Source of the DNA: Sediminicoccus rosea
GTDB lineage: Bacteria > Pseudomonadota > Alphaproteobacteria > Acetobacterales > Acetobacteraceae
DNA length: 64,000 bases
Assembly (NCBI RefSeq): GCF_033547095.1
Contig: NZ_CP137852.1
Coordinates: 668,501 to 732,500 of the forward strand
Direction: 5' to 3'
Part shown: positions 52,860-61,285 of the stretch, one piece after another
How positions within the stretch are numbered: the first letter of the stretch is position 1
Layout: each line of letters opens with the position of its first letter
Made by a program: the position numbers and the translations under genes
The notes under the pieces: generated by a model
What the model saw: the letters and a program-made list of their open reading frames with translations, nothing else
Database searches by the model: none
What the model was told of the DNA's origin: nothing

Positions 52860-53870
52860 ATGACCGAAGCGAGCCTGATCCTGAACCGCGAGGGCCATGC
52901 CGGCACCATCCTGATGAACCGCCCCAAGTCGCTGAACGCGCTGGATATCGGCATGATCCGGGATTTCGCCGCCGCCATCGCGCAATGGAAGGATGACGCA
53001 GCCGTGAAGCTCGTTCTGCTGGAAGGCGCCGGCGGGCGGGCCTTCTGCGCCGGCGGCGACGTGCGGGCCGTGCGGGCCGCCGCCGTCGCGGGGGACCGCG
53101 CGCCTGTCGAGGCCTTCTTCACCGAGGAATATGCGGTGAACGAGGGCATCGCCCTCTTCCCCAAGCCCTGGGTCTCGCTGATTGATGGCGTCTGCATGGG
53201 GGGCGGCATCGGCCTTGCCATCCACAACGGCCCGCGCGTGGTGAGCGAGCATGCGCTGCTGGCGATGCCCGAGACGGCCATCGCGCTCTTCCCCGATGTC
53301 GGCACCAGCCACATCCTGCCCCGCCTGCCGGGCAAGCTCGGCACCTGGCTGGCGCTGACCGGCGCGCGGCTTTCCGGCGCGGATTGCGTGCATGCGGGCC
53401 TCGCCACCCATTACGTGCTGCGGGAGAACTTCGCGGCGCTGCGGGCCGCGCTGGTCGAGACCGGCGATGCCGGCGTGATCGGGCGCTTCGCCGCCCCGCT
53501 GCCCGAGGCGAGCTTCGCGCCGCACCGCGCGCTAATCGATCATGCCTTCGCGCAGGACAGCGTGCTCGGCATCATCGCCGCGCTGGAGAAGGCGGGCGGT
53601 GAATGGGCCGAGGCGCAGGTGAAGGTCCTGCGCCGCATGTCGCCCACCAGCCTTAGCGTTTCGCTCGAATTGCTGAAGCGCGGTGCGGGCATGAACCTGC
53701 GCCAGTGCCTGGATGAGGAGCTGAAGCTCACCCGCACCGTCGTGCATGACCACCCGGATTTCCGCGAGGGCGTGCGCAGCGTGCTGGTGGACAAGGACGG
53801 CAAGCCCGCCTGGACGCCTGCCAGGCTGGAAGAGGTGGACCGCGCCGCGGTGCTGAAGCTCTTCGCCTAG
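52860..53870 (+). CDS. Enoyl-CoA hydratase/isomerase family, 3-hydroxyisobutyryl-CoA hydrolase-like
   Basis: The 336-residue product shows ILMNRPKSLNALDIGMIRDF, GAGGRAFCAGGDVRAVRAAA, WVSLIDGVCMGGGIGLAIHN, MPETAIALFPDVGTSHILPR and LSVSLELLKRG. The extended C-terminus and MPE-AIALFPDVG block fit HIBYL-CoA hydrolases of valine degradation rather than a plain hydratase. ATG 52860 has GAGGAAG upstream. It is separated from sodB-like divergently by 135 bases, and from the DMT gene convergently by 14. Confidence 0.92.
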   Translation: MTEASLILNREGHAGTILMNRPKSLNALDIGMIRDFAAAIAQWKDDAAVKLVLLEGAGGRAFCAGGDVRAVRAAAVAGDRAPVEAFFTEEYAVNEGIALFPKPWVSLIDGVCMGGGIGLAIHNGPRVVSEHALLAMPETAIALFPDVGTSHILPRLPGKLGTWLALTGARLSGADCVHAGLATHYVLRENFAALRAALVETGDAGVIGRFAAPLPEASFAPHRALIDHAFAQDSVLGIIAALEKAGGEWAEAQVKVLRRMSPTSLSVSLELLKRGAGMNLRQCLDEELKLTRTVVHDHPDFREGVRSVLVDKDGKPAWTPARLEEVDRAAVLKLFA

Positions 53871-53884
53871 CGGCCGCGCCGCAA

Positions 53885-54793
53885 CTATAGACTGCCGGCG
53901 AGCACCAGCACCACGCCGGCCACGACCGTCAGCGCGCCGGTCACGTCCTTTGCCTTCAGCTTCTCGCCCAGGAAGAAGCGGCTGAAGAGCAGGGTGAAGA
54001 TGATCTCCACCTGGCCCACGGCGCGCACCAGCGCCACCGGGGCCAGGGCGAAACCGATGAACCAGCAGCAGGACCCCGCCGCCGAGAGCGCGCCCACCTG
54101 CGCCGAGCTGCGCCAGGAGCGAAACACCGCCATCACCTGCGCGGGCTCGCGCAGCAGCAGCCATCCGCCCTGCATGCAGGTCTGCATGGTGTTGGTGACG
54201 ACGACGGAGAACAGCGCCTTCAGCACCGGGTCCGTCCCCTCCAGCTCGAAATTCGCCTTGCGCACGCAGATGGCGGTGAAGGCGAAGCAGAAGCCCGCGC
54301 CGATGCCGCAGAGCGCCGCCGGCTGCAGCGTGGCGCGCAGGATGTCGGGCAGGCGCAGCCCCTTGCCGGCCAGCGAGAGATACATCACGCCGAAGACGCT
54401 GATGCCGATGCCCACCCAGGAGAGCGGCGGCAGCACCTCGCCCAGCAGGATGACGGCGATGATGGAGGCCTGCACCGCCTCGGTCTTGGCATAGGCGGTG
54501 CCGACCGCGAAGCCGCGCGGCCCGAAGGAGGAGATCAGCAGGTTTGTGCCGAAGATCTGCGTGATGCCGGCCAGCGCGCAGAGCAGGAAGAAGTATGCGC
54601 TGGGCGCGCCGAAGCTGCTGCCCATCAGCAGCCAGTAGCCGCCGAGGATCATCAGCCCGAAGGGCACGCCGTAGAGGTAGCGCACGACAGCCGCGCCGTT
54701 CAGCGACAATTGCCCGCGCAGGCGCTGTTGCAGGGCGGTGCGCCAGGTCTGGAACAGCGCGGCGGTGACGGTGATGGCGACCCAGAGCGGCAA
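53885..54793 (-). CDS. DMT-superfamily (EamA) transporter
   Basis: The 302-residue product has about ten predicted helices in two EamA-like halves. LLGEVLPPLSWVGIGISVFG and RFFLGEKLKAKDVTGALTVV are the paired end-of-half motifs. It probably exports a small metabolite. The start is TTG at 54793, with no ATG near; ATGs inside would cut the first helix. An amidohydrolase gene begins 31 bases upstream on the same strand. Substrate unknown. Confidence 0.88.
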   Translation of the reverse strand: MPLWVAITVTAALFQTWRTALQQRLRGQLSLNGAAVVRYLYGVPFGLMILGGYWLLMGSSFGAPSAYFFLLCALAGITQIFGTNLLISSFGPRGFAVGTAYAKTEAVQASIIAVILLGEVLPPLSWVGIGISVFGVMYLSLAGKGLRLPDILRATLQPAALCGIGAGFCFAFTAICVRKANFELEGTDPVLKALFSVVVTNTMQTCMQGGWLLLREPAQVMAVFRSWRSSAQVGALSAAGSCCWFIGFALAPVALVRAVGQVEIIFTLLFSRFFLGEKLKAKDVTGALTVVAGVVLVLAGSL

Positions 54794-54824
54794 GCGCGGA
54801 ACCTCTCGTTCGGCGCAAGCTTAC

Positions 54825-56240
54825 CTAACGCCGCGTGCGCCGCCAGCCCGGGTCCTCGACGGTGAGATGCGCGAGGCCGGAGCGATCGAGCATCTGCACC
54901 GTCTCCGCCTCGGCCGCGGCCAGGATCTCCGCCTCGTCCAGGTGGGTGAGGCGCCGGCCCTCCATCAGCAATTCGCCGCCGACGACCACGTCCCGCACAT
55001 CGGTGGCCGTCGCGTAGCAGACCACGCGCCAGACCGGCATGTTGCCCGGCGCCATGTGCGGCGCGGTGAGGTCGACCGTGATGAGGTCGGCCCGCTTGCC
55101 CTCTTCCAGGCTGCCGATCTCGCGCTGCATGCCCAGCGCGGCGGCGGCGTCGATCGTGATCATCTCCAGCGCGCGGCCGGGCGGGATCAGGCTGTCGTCG
55201 CGCGCGGCGCGCTGGGCGTAGCGCATCGCCTCGAAGGCATGGCGGAACATGTCGCCGCTGCGGTCGGGCGCCGTGCCGTCGCTCGCGATGGCGACGTTCA
55301 CGCCGGCGTCGAGCAGCTTCACCACCGGGCAGAAGCCGCGCACGGCGGCCACCGCCATGGGGTTGTGGATGACATGCGCGCCGGTCCGCGCCAGCGTCGC
55401 GATGTCCTCGTCGGAGAGGTCGGTGCAGTGGGAGAGGAAGGCGTCCGGCCCGAGCAGGCCGAACATCTGGTCGGCCATCACGATGCTGTGGGTGCGATGG
55501 CCATCTTGGTGGAAGCGCGCCTTGAAGCGCGCGCCCAACTCGCGCACGGCCCGGCCCTGGGCCTTGATCTCGGCGACCTTCGCCGCGTCGTGCGTCGCCT
55601 CGCGATAGACGGGCATGAAGGTGCACAGCCGCATGCGGCCGCGGTCATGCACGCGCTCGAACAGCAACCCCATCGTCTCCAGCATGTCCTCGAAGCGGAT
55701 GGCGCGCGTGCTGCCATCCTCCATCACGAAGTCATGCGGGAAGGGTGGGCGGCGGGGGCCGACCGCCATGATGTCGCGGATACCGATCTCGGCGATGGCG
55801 CGCGCCCGCGCCTCGCCGGCGGCGGGCGTGTCCAGGCGCATGATGCAGTCCCCGCCGCCCAGCACGGAGACGCCGGTGGTGACGCCGGCCTTCAGCCGCT
55901 CCAGCCCCGCGAGCCGCGCCTCGGCGAACCAGAAGGAGGCGGGCGAGGCGCTGCTGTAGATGACGCGGCAGGCCTCGCTCCAGGCGGCGCTGTCGCCATT
56001 GCCCATGGTCTTCACCAGGCCGTGCCCGGCATGGGCGTGGGTGTCCACCAGGCCGGGCAGCACCGCCTTGCCGCGCGCATCCAGAACCCGCGCCGGGTCG
56101 GGGAAGCGGGCCGCGATCTCGGCCGCGCTCCCCACGCCCATGATGCGCCCGCCGCGGAGCGCCACCGCGCCATCGGGGATGACGCGGCGCTCGGCGTCGA
56201 GCGTGATGACGACGCCGCCGGTCACGATCAGGTCGGTCAT
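54825..56240 (-). CDS. Amidohydrolase (AtzA/TrzN/SsnA-like)
   Basis: The 471-residue product has metal motifs VDTHAHAGHGLVKTMGN, FHQDGHRTHS, FLSHCTDLSDED, VIHNPMA and IASDGTAPDRSGDMF; all four ligand sites appear intact. C-terminal RADLITVDLTAPHMAP and VVVGGELLMEGRRL are typical of the chlorohydrolase/deaminase branch that acts on s-triazines, guanine or similar. It is cytoplasmic. A DMT transporter lies downstream and a Bug receptor upstream on the same strand. These may form an uptake-degradation-export set, which is inference. Confidence 0.88.
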   Translation of the reverse strand: MTDLIVTGGVVITLDAERRVIPDGAVALRGGRIMGVGSAAEIAARFPDPARVLDARGKAVLPGLVDTHAHAGHGLVKTMGNGDSAAWSEACRVIYSSASPASFWFAEARLAGLERLKAGVTTGVSVLGGGDCIMRLDTPAAGEARARAIAEIGIRDIMAVGPRRPPFPHDFVMEDGSTRAIRFEDMLETMGLLFERVHDRGRMRLCTFMPVYREATHDAAKVAEIKAQGRAVRELGARFKARFHQDGHRTHSIVMADQMFGLLGPDAFLSHCTDLSDEDIATLARTGAHVIHNPMAVAAVRGFCPVVKLLDAGVNVAIASDGTAPDRSGDMFRHAFEAMRYAQRAARDDSLIPPGRALEMITIDAAAALGMQREIGSLEEGKRADLITVDLTAPHMAPGNMPVWRVVCYATATDVRDVVVGGELLMEGRRLTHLDEAEILAAAEAETVQMLDRSGLAHLTVEDPGWRRTRR

Positions 56241-56324
56241 GCGCGGTCACTCCCCTCTGGATACTGGTCCGTCATACCGGCCGGAGCGGCCCCCGGGCAG
56301 GGGTGCCGGGATCCGCGCCGCGGA

Positions 56325-57326
56325 TCAGGAGACGTCGATCTGAAGGCCTTCGCGCTGGATCACGCCGCGCCACTTGGTGATTTCCCCCTGCACGAAGGCG
56401 GCGAAATCCTCCGGGCTGCCCGGCATGGGCACGCCGCCCATCTGGGCGAAGCGAGCCTTGGTCTCCTCGGTGCCGAGCAGCGCGTTGATCTCCGCATTCA
56501 GCGTCCGCAAGGCGGCGGCGGGGATGCCCGCGGCGGCGAACATGCCGAACCAGGTGCTGACATCGTAATTCGCGAGCTCCGGCATGGTCTCGCGAAGCGC
56601 CGGCAGCTCCGGCATCTGGGCGCTGCGGTCGGCGCTGGTGACCGCCAGCGCCCGCACCTGGCCGGAGCGGATCTGCTGGACGGAGGTGGTGAGGTTGTCG
56701 AAGCTGAACTGGATGTTGCCCGCGATGAGGTCGATCATCAGCGGGCCGGCGCCGCGGAAGGGCACATGTGTCGCCTCGGTGCCGGTCAACTGGTTGAACC
56801 AGACGCCCGAGAGGTGAGGCGACTGCCCGACGCCGGAGGAGCCATAGGCCAGGCGGCCCGGATTGCGCTTCAGATGCGCCACGAATTCAGGAACGGTGGT
56901 GGCCGGGATGCTCGGATGCAGCAGCAGCACATTGGGCCCGCGGATCATGTTGCCCACGGGCTGCAGCTGCTCGGGCCGGTATTGCAGGTTGCGGAACAGC
57001 GAATAGGCGATGCTCTGCGGGCCGATATTGCCCGAGAGCAGCACATGCCCATCGGCCGGCGCGCGGAGCATTTCCAGCGTGCCGATGGTGCCGCCGCCGC
57101 CGGAGCGGTTCTCCACGACCACATTGGAGCCGAAGCGCGCCTGGAGATGCGGCGCCAGGATGCGGGCCATGATGTCCGTCGTGCCCGCGGGGGCGGCGGG
57201 CACGATGATGCGCATGGGCTGGGTCGGGCGCCACTCGGCCTGGGCCAAGGCGGGGGTGGCCAGGGTGGGTGCGGCGAGCGCGGCGCCCGGCAGGGCCAGC
57301 GCGGTGCGGCGGGTGATCAGGGACAT
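56325..57326 (-). CDS. Tripartite tricarboxylate transporter (Bug-type) substrate-binding protein
   Basis: The 333-residue product has a signal with adjacent arginines (LITRRTALALPGAALAAP) that may use Tat. Landmarks are MRIIVPAAPAGTTDIMARIL, VVVENRSGGGGTIGTLEM, LAYGSSGVGQSPHL, THVPFRGAGPLMIDLIAG and PLPALRETMPELANYDV-like text. A complete orphan receptor. ATG 57326 has GGAGG 10 bases upstream. It lies upstream of the amidohydrolase on the same strand, so the ligand may be that enzyme's substrate; not proven. Confidence 0.92.
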   Translation of the reverse strand: MSLITRRTALALPGAALAAPTLATPALAQAEWRPTQPMRIIVPAAPAGTTDIMARILAPHLQARFGSNVVVENRSGGGGTIGTLEMLRAPADGHVLLSGNIGPQSIAYSLFRNLQYRPEQLQPVGNMIRGPNVLLLHPSIPATTVPEFVAHLKRNPGRLAYGSSGVGQSPHLSGVWFNQLTGTEATHVPFRGAGPLMIDLIAGNIQFSFDNLTTSVQQIRSGQVRALAVTSADRSAQMPELPALRETMPELANYDVSTWFGMFAAAGIPAAALRTLNAEINALLGTEETKARFAQMGGVPMPGSPEDFAAFVQGEITKWRGVIQREGLQIDVS

Positions 57327-57403
57327 GGGCGGCCTCCGGTTTTCTTTGCCGGGAGCTTCGCGGGAAACGGCGCCGCTTGGAAGGGGCGCGCCACGGGGGA
57401 GAT

Positions 57404-57961
57404 TCAGTGGTGTTTCCAGACCACCTGCTCGGGATGGGCCTCGGTCGGGTTGGCCTCGATCATGTCGCCATTCATGACCGACTTGCCCGTGAAGGCGAGG
57501 ATGAAGCCCCAATGGGAGACCACCAGCGTATGCGCCCAGTCATCCAGGGCCGCCATCTCGGCGCGGAACAGGCGGGCGCGGGCCTCCACCTGCTCGGCCG
57601 GCTCCTCGATCGCGGGCCACCAGATCTCCTCGATGCTGTGGAAGCCGACCTCGGGCCAGGTCTCGCGCAGCCGGCTGATCGGCGAGCCCACATCGCAGGT
57701 GAAGGCGTAGCGCTCCCGCACCGTGGGGGTGACCGTCAGCGGCAGGCCGAGGGCGCGCGCCACGGGCGTCGCCGTCTCCAACGCGCGGGTATAGGGCGAG
57801 ACGATGATGCGCCGGATGTCGCGGCGGGCCAGCGCCTCGGCCGCGCGGGCCGCCTGCTCATGGCCGAGCGGCGTCAGCTTCGGGTCCACGATCCCGGGAT
57901 CGCGGCGGGTGGCCGTGAAGTGCAGGTTGAACTCGGATTGCCCGTGGCGCAGGAAGATCAT
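57404..57961 (-). CDS. Histidine phosphatase superfamily protein
   Basis: The 185-residue product has the active-site IFLRHGQSEFN at its start, LTPLGHEQAARAAEALARRD, IIVSPYTRALETATP and a second His in HTLVVSHWGFILAFTGKS. This is a phosphoglycerate-mutase-like fold acting on an unknown phosphate ester. ATG 57961 is the only canonical start before the RHG motif without passing into unrelated sequence, though no clear Shine-Dalgarno is present. Ends are normal. Confidence 0.9.
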   Translation of the reverse strand: MIFLRHGQSEFNLHFTATRRDPGIVDPKLTPLGHEQAARAAEALARRDIRRIIVSPYTRALETATPVARALGLPLTVTPTVRERYAFTCDVGSPISRLRETWPEVGFHSIEEIWWPAIEEPAEQVEARARLFRAEMAALDDWAHTLVVSHWGFILAFTGKSVMNGDMIEANPTEAHPEQVVWKHH

Positions 57962-58093
57962 GTCCCGTTGGGTAGCGGGCGGCCGGGCCTGCCGCAAGGA
58001 GGGATGGAAAAGGCCCGGCGGCGGAGAATCCGTGACGGGGGCGTTGCGGCTGGTCCATGCCGTGACTAAGTAGAAGGGCCACTGGAGGTCCCA

Positions 58094-58762
58094 ATGCAGG
58101 GCGGTTTCCCGATTGATCTGATTCTCTTCGCCATGGTCGCGGCCTTCCTGGTCCTGCGCCTGCGCAGCGTGCTGGGCAAGCGGCAGGGCTTCGAGCGGCC
58201 GCCGCAGCCCCAGGGGATGCCCGATGCCAGGGCCGCCCGGATCGAGGGCATGGCGGAGGAGGTGATGCCTGCCCGCGGCAGCGGCGCCCGGCGCAACCTG
58301 CCCAGCCCGCAAAGCCCGGCCGGCCAGGCGCTGACGCAGATCGTCGCGCAGGACCCGAGCTTCTCGCCCAATGGCTTCCTGGACGGGGCCGAGGGCGCCT
58401 TCCGCATGATCGTCGCCGCCTTCGCCCAGGGCGACCGGCAGACGCTGCGCGCCCTGCTCTCGGACGAGACCTATTCCGGCTTCGAGCAGGCCGTGGCCAG
58501 CCGCGAGACGGCGGGCGAGACCCAGCGCACCGAGATCCGCTCCATGCACGAAATGGCGCTGGAGGGCGCGGAGCTGCGCGGCACCATCGCCGATGTCACG
58601 GTGCGCTTCGTCTCCGACCAGGTGAACATGACGACCGCCCGTGGCGGCGAGATCGTCGCCGGTTCGGATGCCATCACCGAGGTGATCGACATCTGGACCT
58701 TCCAGCGCGACCTGACCGCCAAGGACCCCACCTGGAAGCTCACCGCAACCCGCAGCGGCTGA
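58094..58762 (+). CDS. Tim44/TimA-domain protein
   Basis: The 222-residue product has one N-terminal membrane helix (PIDLILFAMVAAFLVLRL). A basic-polar linker follows, then the Tim44 C-terminal domain: FLDGAEGAFRMIVAAFAQGD, TLRALLSDETYSGFEQAV, AELRGTIADVTVRFVSDQ and EVIDIWTFQRDL. In alphaproteobacteria (TimA) it is anchored in the inner membrane; mitochondrial Tim44 is the related protein. The role is not settled. ATG 58094 lies 12 bases after a GGAGGT. Confidence 0.92.
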   Translation: MQGGFPIDLILFAMVAAFLVLRLRSVLGKRQGFERPPQPQGMPDARAARIEGMAEEVMPARGSGARRNLPSPQSPAGQALTQIVAQDPSFSPNGFLDGAEGAFRMIVAAFAQGDRQTLRALLSDETYSGFEQAVASRETAGETQRTEIRSMHEMALEGAELRGTIADVTVRFVSDQVNMTTARGGEIVAGSDAITEVIDIWTFQRDLTAKDPTWKLTATRSG

Positions 58763-58832
58763 TCTCCCTCCCGCATGGCAGCGCTGCGCCCGGGTGATTT
58801 CCGGGCGCGCCGAAGGCCGCTAGGCTTCCCGC

Positions 58833-59609
58833 ATGTCGCACAGCACCCAGAAGCGGCCCCGCGTCGCCCTCTTCGTCACCTGCCTGGTGGACCTGTATCG
58901 TCCCTCGGTCGGCTTTGCCGCCATCAAGCTGCTGGAAGATGCGGGGTGCGAGGTGGTGGTGCCGCTGGCCCAGACCTGCTGCGGCCAGCCCGCCTTCAAC
59001 TCGGGTGACCGCGCCAGCGCGCAGGAGATCGCGCGGCAGGTGATCGCGGCCTTCCTGCCCTATGATTATGTCGTGGCTCCCTCCGGTTCCTGCGCCGGCA
59101 TGATCTCCCACCACTACCCGAGCCTCTTCGCCGAGCATGACCCCGAGGCGCGCGGCCAGGCCGAGGCGCTGGCCGGCAAGACGCATGAGCTCACCTCCTT
59201 CCTGACCGATGTGCTGAAGGTGGAGCGCGTCGCGGCGAGCTATGACGGCACCGTGACCTACCATGACTCCTGCTCCGGCCTGCGGGAGCTGGGCGTGAAG
59301 GCGCAGCCGCGCCGCCTGCTTGAGAGCGTGCAGGGCCTCGGCATGACCGAGATGGCCGAGCCCGAGATCTGCTGCGGCTTCGGCGGCACCTTCTGCGTGA
59401 AATACCCCGAGATCTCGACCCGTATGGTCAGCGACAAGACGCGCGACATCGCGGCGACCGGCGCCGACACGCTGTTGGCGGGCGACCTCGGCTGCCTGCT
59501 CAACATGGCCGGGCGGTTGAAGCGCGAGGGCAGCGCCATCCGCGTGCGCCACGTGGCCGAGGTGCTGGCCGGCGTGACCGAGGCACCGCCGATCGGCGAC
59601 GCGCCGTGA
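58833..59609 (+). CDS. lutA: LutA/YkgE-type (Fe-S)-binding CCG-domain protein
   Basis: The 258-residue product has two CCG cysteine-rich domains: CLVDLYRPSVG, LAQTCCGQPAFNSGD and GSCAGMISHHY in the first, and DSCSGLRELGV, EICCGFGGTFCVKYPEIS in the second. In the LutABC lactate oxidation system LutA carries Fe-S clusters with LutB and LutC. Neither is present here, so it may act with a partner elsewhere. It is coupled by GTGA to the dioxygenase gene. Function by family, partner unknown. Confidence 0.9.
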   Translation: MSHSTQKRPRVALFVTCLVDLYRPSVGFAAIKLLEDAGCEVVVPLAQTCCGQPAFNSGDRASAQEIARQVIAAFLPYDYVVAPSGSCAGMISHHYPSLFAEHDPEARGQAEALAGKTHELTSFLTDVLKVERVAASYDGTVTYHDSCSGLRELGVKAQPRRLLESVQGLGMTEMAEPEICCGFGGTFCVKYPEISTRMVSDKTRDIAATGADTLLAGDLGCLLNMAGRLKREGSAIRVRHVAEVLAGVTEAPPIGDAP

Positions 59610-60310
59610 CCGCGCTGGCGGAGGTCCAGGCCCGCGGCTTCTCCCGGCTGCGGCCCGAGGCGACTCAGGCCCTGCTCGGCGCCCCCGGCGCCGCGCTGCG
59701 GGATTTCGCCGAAAGCTGGCAGCGGCTGGAGATGGACGGCTTCATGGCCGATGGCGGCCGCTACCGCCGCCGCCGCCTCGCCAATTTCCTGGCCCTGCCG
59801 GGCGAGGCTGGGCATCGGCGCGGGCTGCACCGGCCGCATTTCCAGGCCTCGGTCCACAACAAGCTCAATGGCGGCGTGGATCGCTGGTTCGCCCCGGTCG
59901 AGGACGCGGTGGCGCTGAACCCGGTCTGCCAGGGGCTGCTGGCCCTTGGGCGCGGCGTGGCGGATGGGCTGAAGCCCGGCACGCCCTGGTTCGTCGAGAT
60001 GCACCAGTTCCGGGTGGAGGCCGCGCCCGGCGCCCCCGGCCTGCCGACGCCGGAGGGGGTGCATCATGACGGGGTGGATGTGGTGCTCATCGCTATGCTG
60101 GCCCGCACCAACCTGCAGGGCGGCGAGACCCTGGTGACGGATGAGGCCGGCGCCGAGCATGCGCGCTTCACCCTGGACGGGCTGCTCGACCTCGCCATCC
60201 TGGACGACCAGCGGGTGATGCATGGGGTGACGCCGGTGGAGCCGGTGGACCCGGCGCTGCCCTCCAGCCGGGATGTGCTGGTGCTGACCTGGAAGCGTGT
60301 CAGCCGCTAA
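59606..60310 (+). CDS. 2OG-Fe(II) dioxygenase family protein
   Basis: The 234-residue product carries an iron-binding HxD in GVHHDGVDVVLIAMLARTNL and a distal H in VMHGVTPVEPV. YRRRRLANFLALPGE and HRPHFQASVHNKLNGGVD are typical of the DUF2257-like 2OG-Fe dioxygenase family found with amino-acid hydroxylation. It starts with GTG at 59606 in a GTGA overlap with lutA. The stop is followed by T-rich DNA (TATTTTTTCTC) but no strong hairpin. Substrate not known. Confidence 0.88.
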   Translation: MTALAEVQARGFSRLRPEATQALLGAPGAALRDFAESWQRLEMDGFMADGGRYRRRRLANFLALPGEAGHRRGLHRPHFQASVHNKLNGGVDRWFAPVEDAVALNPVCQGLLALGRGVADGLKPGTPWFVEMHQFRVEAAPGAPGLPTPEGVHHDGVDVVLIAMLARTNLQGGETLVTDEAGAEHARFTLDGLLDLAILDDQRVMHGVTPVEPVDPALPSSRDVLVLTWKRVSR

Positions 60311-60654
60311 AATATTTTTTCTCTCATGTGTCACCCTGGGCCGGTGCCGCTGCCATGGCGGCGCCCGTCATGGCGCGCGCTGCCGTCGCCGCGTCCCAGG
60401 CCAGCCCTGCCAAAGCGCGGATTTGTTGCGATTCCCGGCAGATGAACTGTCAGATATTTATGACACTAAAAGTGTCCACATGTCCGAGTTCTCAACTCAC
60501 AATTGCGTGGAGTTCACCATTCTCCCACCTCTGGGCAGGAAAAAGGGCCGCAATCTTCCCTTGCCGCCCAGCGACCCGCGAGGGCCTTCGCGAGCGGCAT
60601 CAGGCGGAGGCTATTTCCCGGCAAGCCGAAGCCAGACTGGTCCCTCGCGGGCCA
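60311..60654. other. Intergenic leader region with AT-rich core and palindrome
   Basis: No protein-coding gene is visible in 60311-60774. The first part is T-rich (AAAATATTTTTTCTC at 60309-60323). A distinctly AT-rich segment at about 60445-60500 contains GACACT-AAA-AGTGTC (60462-60476), a perfect 15-base inverted repeat, overlapping TGTCA-N8-TGACA (60448-60465). It may be an operator or part of a promoter, but no clear -35/-10 pair can be assigned. From 60490 to 60650 the sequence is rich in short complementary runs, so a structured RNA is possible. Confidence 0.5.
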
Positions 60655-60690
60655 CGGGCCGGTTGGACAACCAACCGGCCCGTTTCTTTT
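60655..60690 (+). terminator. Strong terminator/attenuator upstream of the GAF gene
   Basis: CGGGCCGGTTGG (60655-60666) pairs perfectly with CCAACCGGCCCG (60671-60682) around ACAA, followed by TTTCTTTT. It lies 345 bases after the last upstream gene and 85 bases before the GAF gene. It therefore ends either a non-coding RNA made in between or controls read-through into the GAF gene. Confidence 0.9.
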
Positions 60691-60751
60691 GCCCGGTTCC
60701 CTTTTCGCCGGCTCCGGCCCATGCTCCCGCGAAACGGCAGGGAGGCTTGGC

Positions 60752-60778
60752 ATGCAACGCGATCGGTCCGCGCGATGA
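60752..60778 (+). CDS. Eight-codon leader peptide overlapping the GAF gene start
   Basis: ATG at 60752 lies six bases after a perfect GGGAGG (60740-60745) and encodes MQRDRSAR. Its TGA (60776-60778) overlaps the ATG of the GAF gene as ATGA. The GAF gene itself has no other ribosome site at normal distance. The mini-ORF would thus couple its translation. Four of eight codons are basic-acidic Arg/Asp. Too short to call by homology; the call rests on the ribosome site and the overlap. Confidence 0.5.
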   Translation: MQRDRSAR

Positions 60779-61263
60779 CGCTGGAGGATCTCGCCCAGGC
60801 CCTGGCCGCACCGGGCCAGCCCGCCGTCGGCCTCGCCGCCATGGATGCGGCGCTGGCGAGCCTGGTGGGCCATCGCCTCTTCACCGTGCTTCTGCTGGAC
60901 GAATCCCGCACCCTGAACCGGCGCTACCATTCCAGCCGGCCGGTGGAATATCCGGTGGGCGGCTACAAGCCGGTGCAGCGCGGCAGCGACTATTACCGCC
61001 GCGTGGTCGAGGCGGGCGAGGTGCGCTTCTGCCGGAACCGGGAGGAGATCATCCGCGCCTTCCCGGACCATGAGCTGATCCTCTCGCTTGGCTGCGAATC
61101 CTGCGTGAACGTCCCGGTCCGCTGGAACGGGCACACGCTGGGCGCCCTCAACCTGCTGCACGCGGCGGGGCATTATTCCGAGGCGCAGCTTCCCGTGCTG
61201 CGCCTGGTGGCGGCGCTGGCGGTGGCCCCGCTGCAATGGATCCTGGACGGGCCGGAGAGCTGA
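60775..61263 (+). CDS. GAF-domain protein
   Basis: The 162-residue product is essentially a lone GAF domain: HRLFTVLLLDESRTLNRRYH, YPVGGYKPVQRGSDYYRRVV, ILSLGCESCVNVPVRWNGHT and LGALNLLHAAGHYSEAQLPV. The Cys pair in CESC is notable. GAF folds bind small ligands such as cyclic nucleotides, heme or amino acids. No output domain is attached. It may sense a ligand for a partner. ATG 60775 overlaps the leader peptide stop. An upstream-extended frame exists but lacks homology. Confidence 0.82.
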   Translation: MTLEDLAQALAAPGQPAVGLAAMDAALASLVGHRLFTVLLLDESRTLNRRYHSSRPVEYPVGGYKPVQRGSDYYRRVVEAGEVRFCRNREEIIRAFPDHELILSLGCESCVNVPVRWNGHTLGALNLLHAAGHYSEAQLPVLRLVAALAVAPLQWILDGPES

Positions 61264-61285
61264 CGCCCCCCGGCCCTGGCCGGCT

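Noticed and set aside
60328..60774. Upstream extension of the GAF gene by ~150 residues
   Set aside because: The extended frame runs through the terminator hairpin and AT-rich palindrome and encodes low-complexity residues without family similarity.
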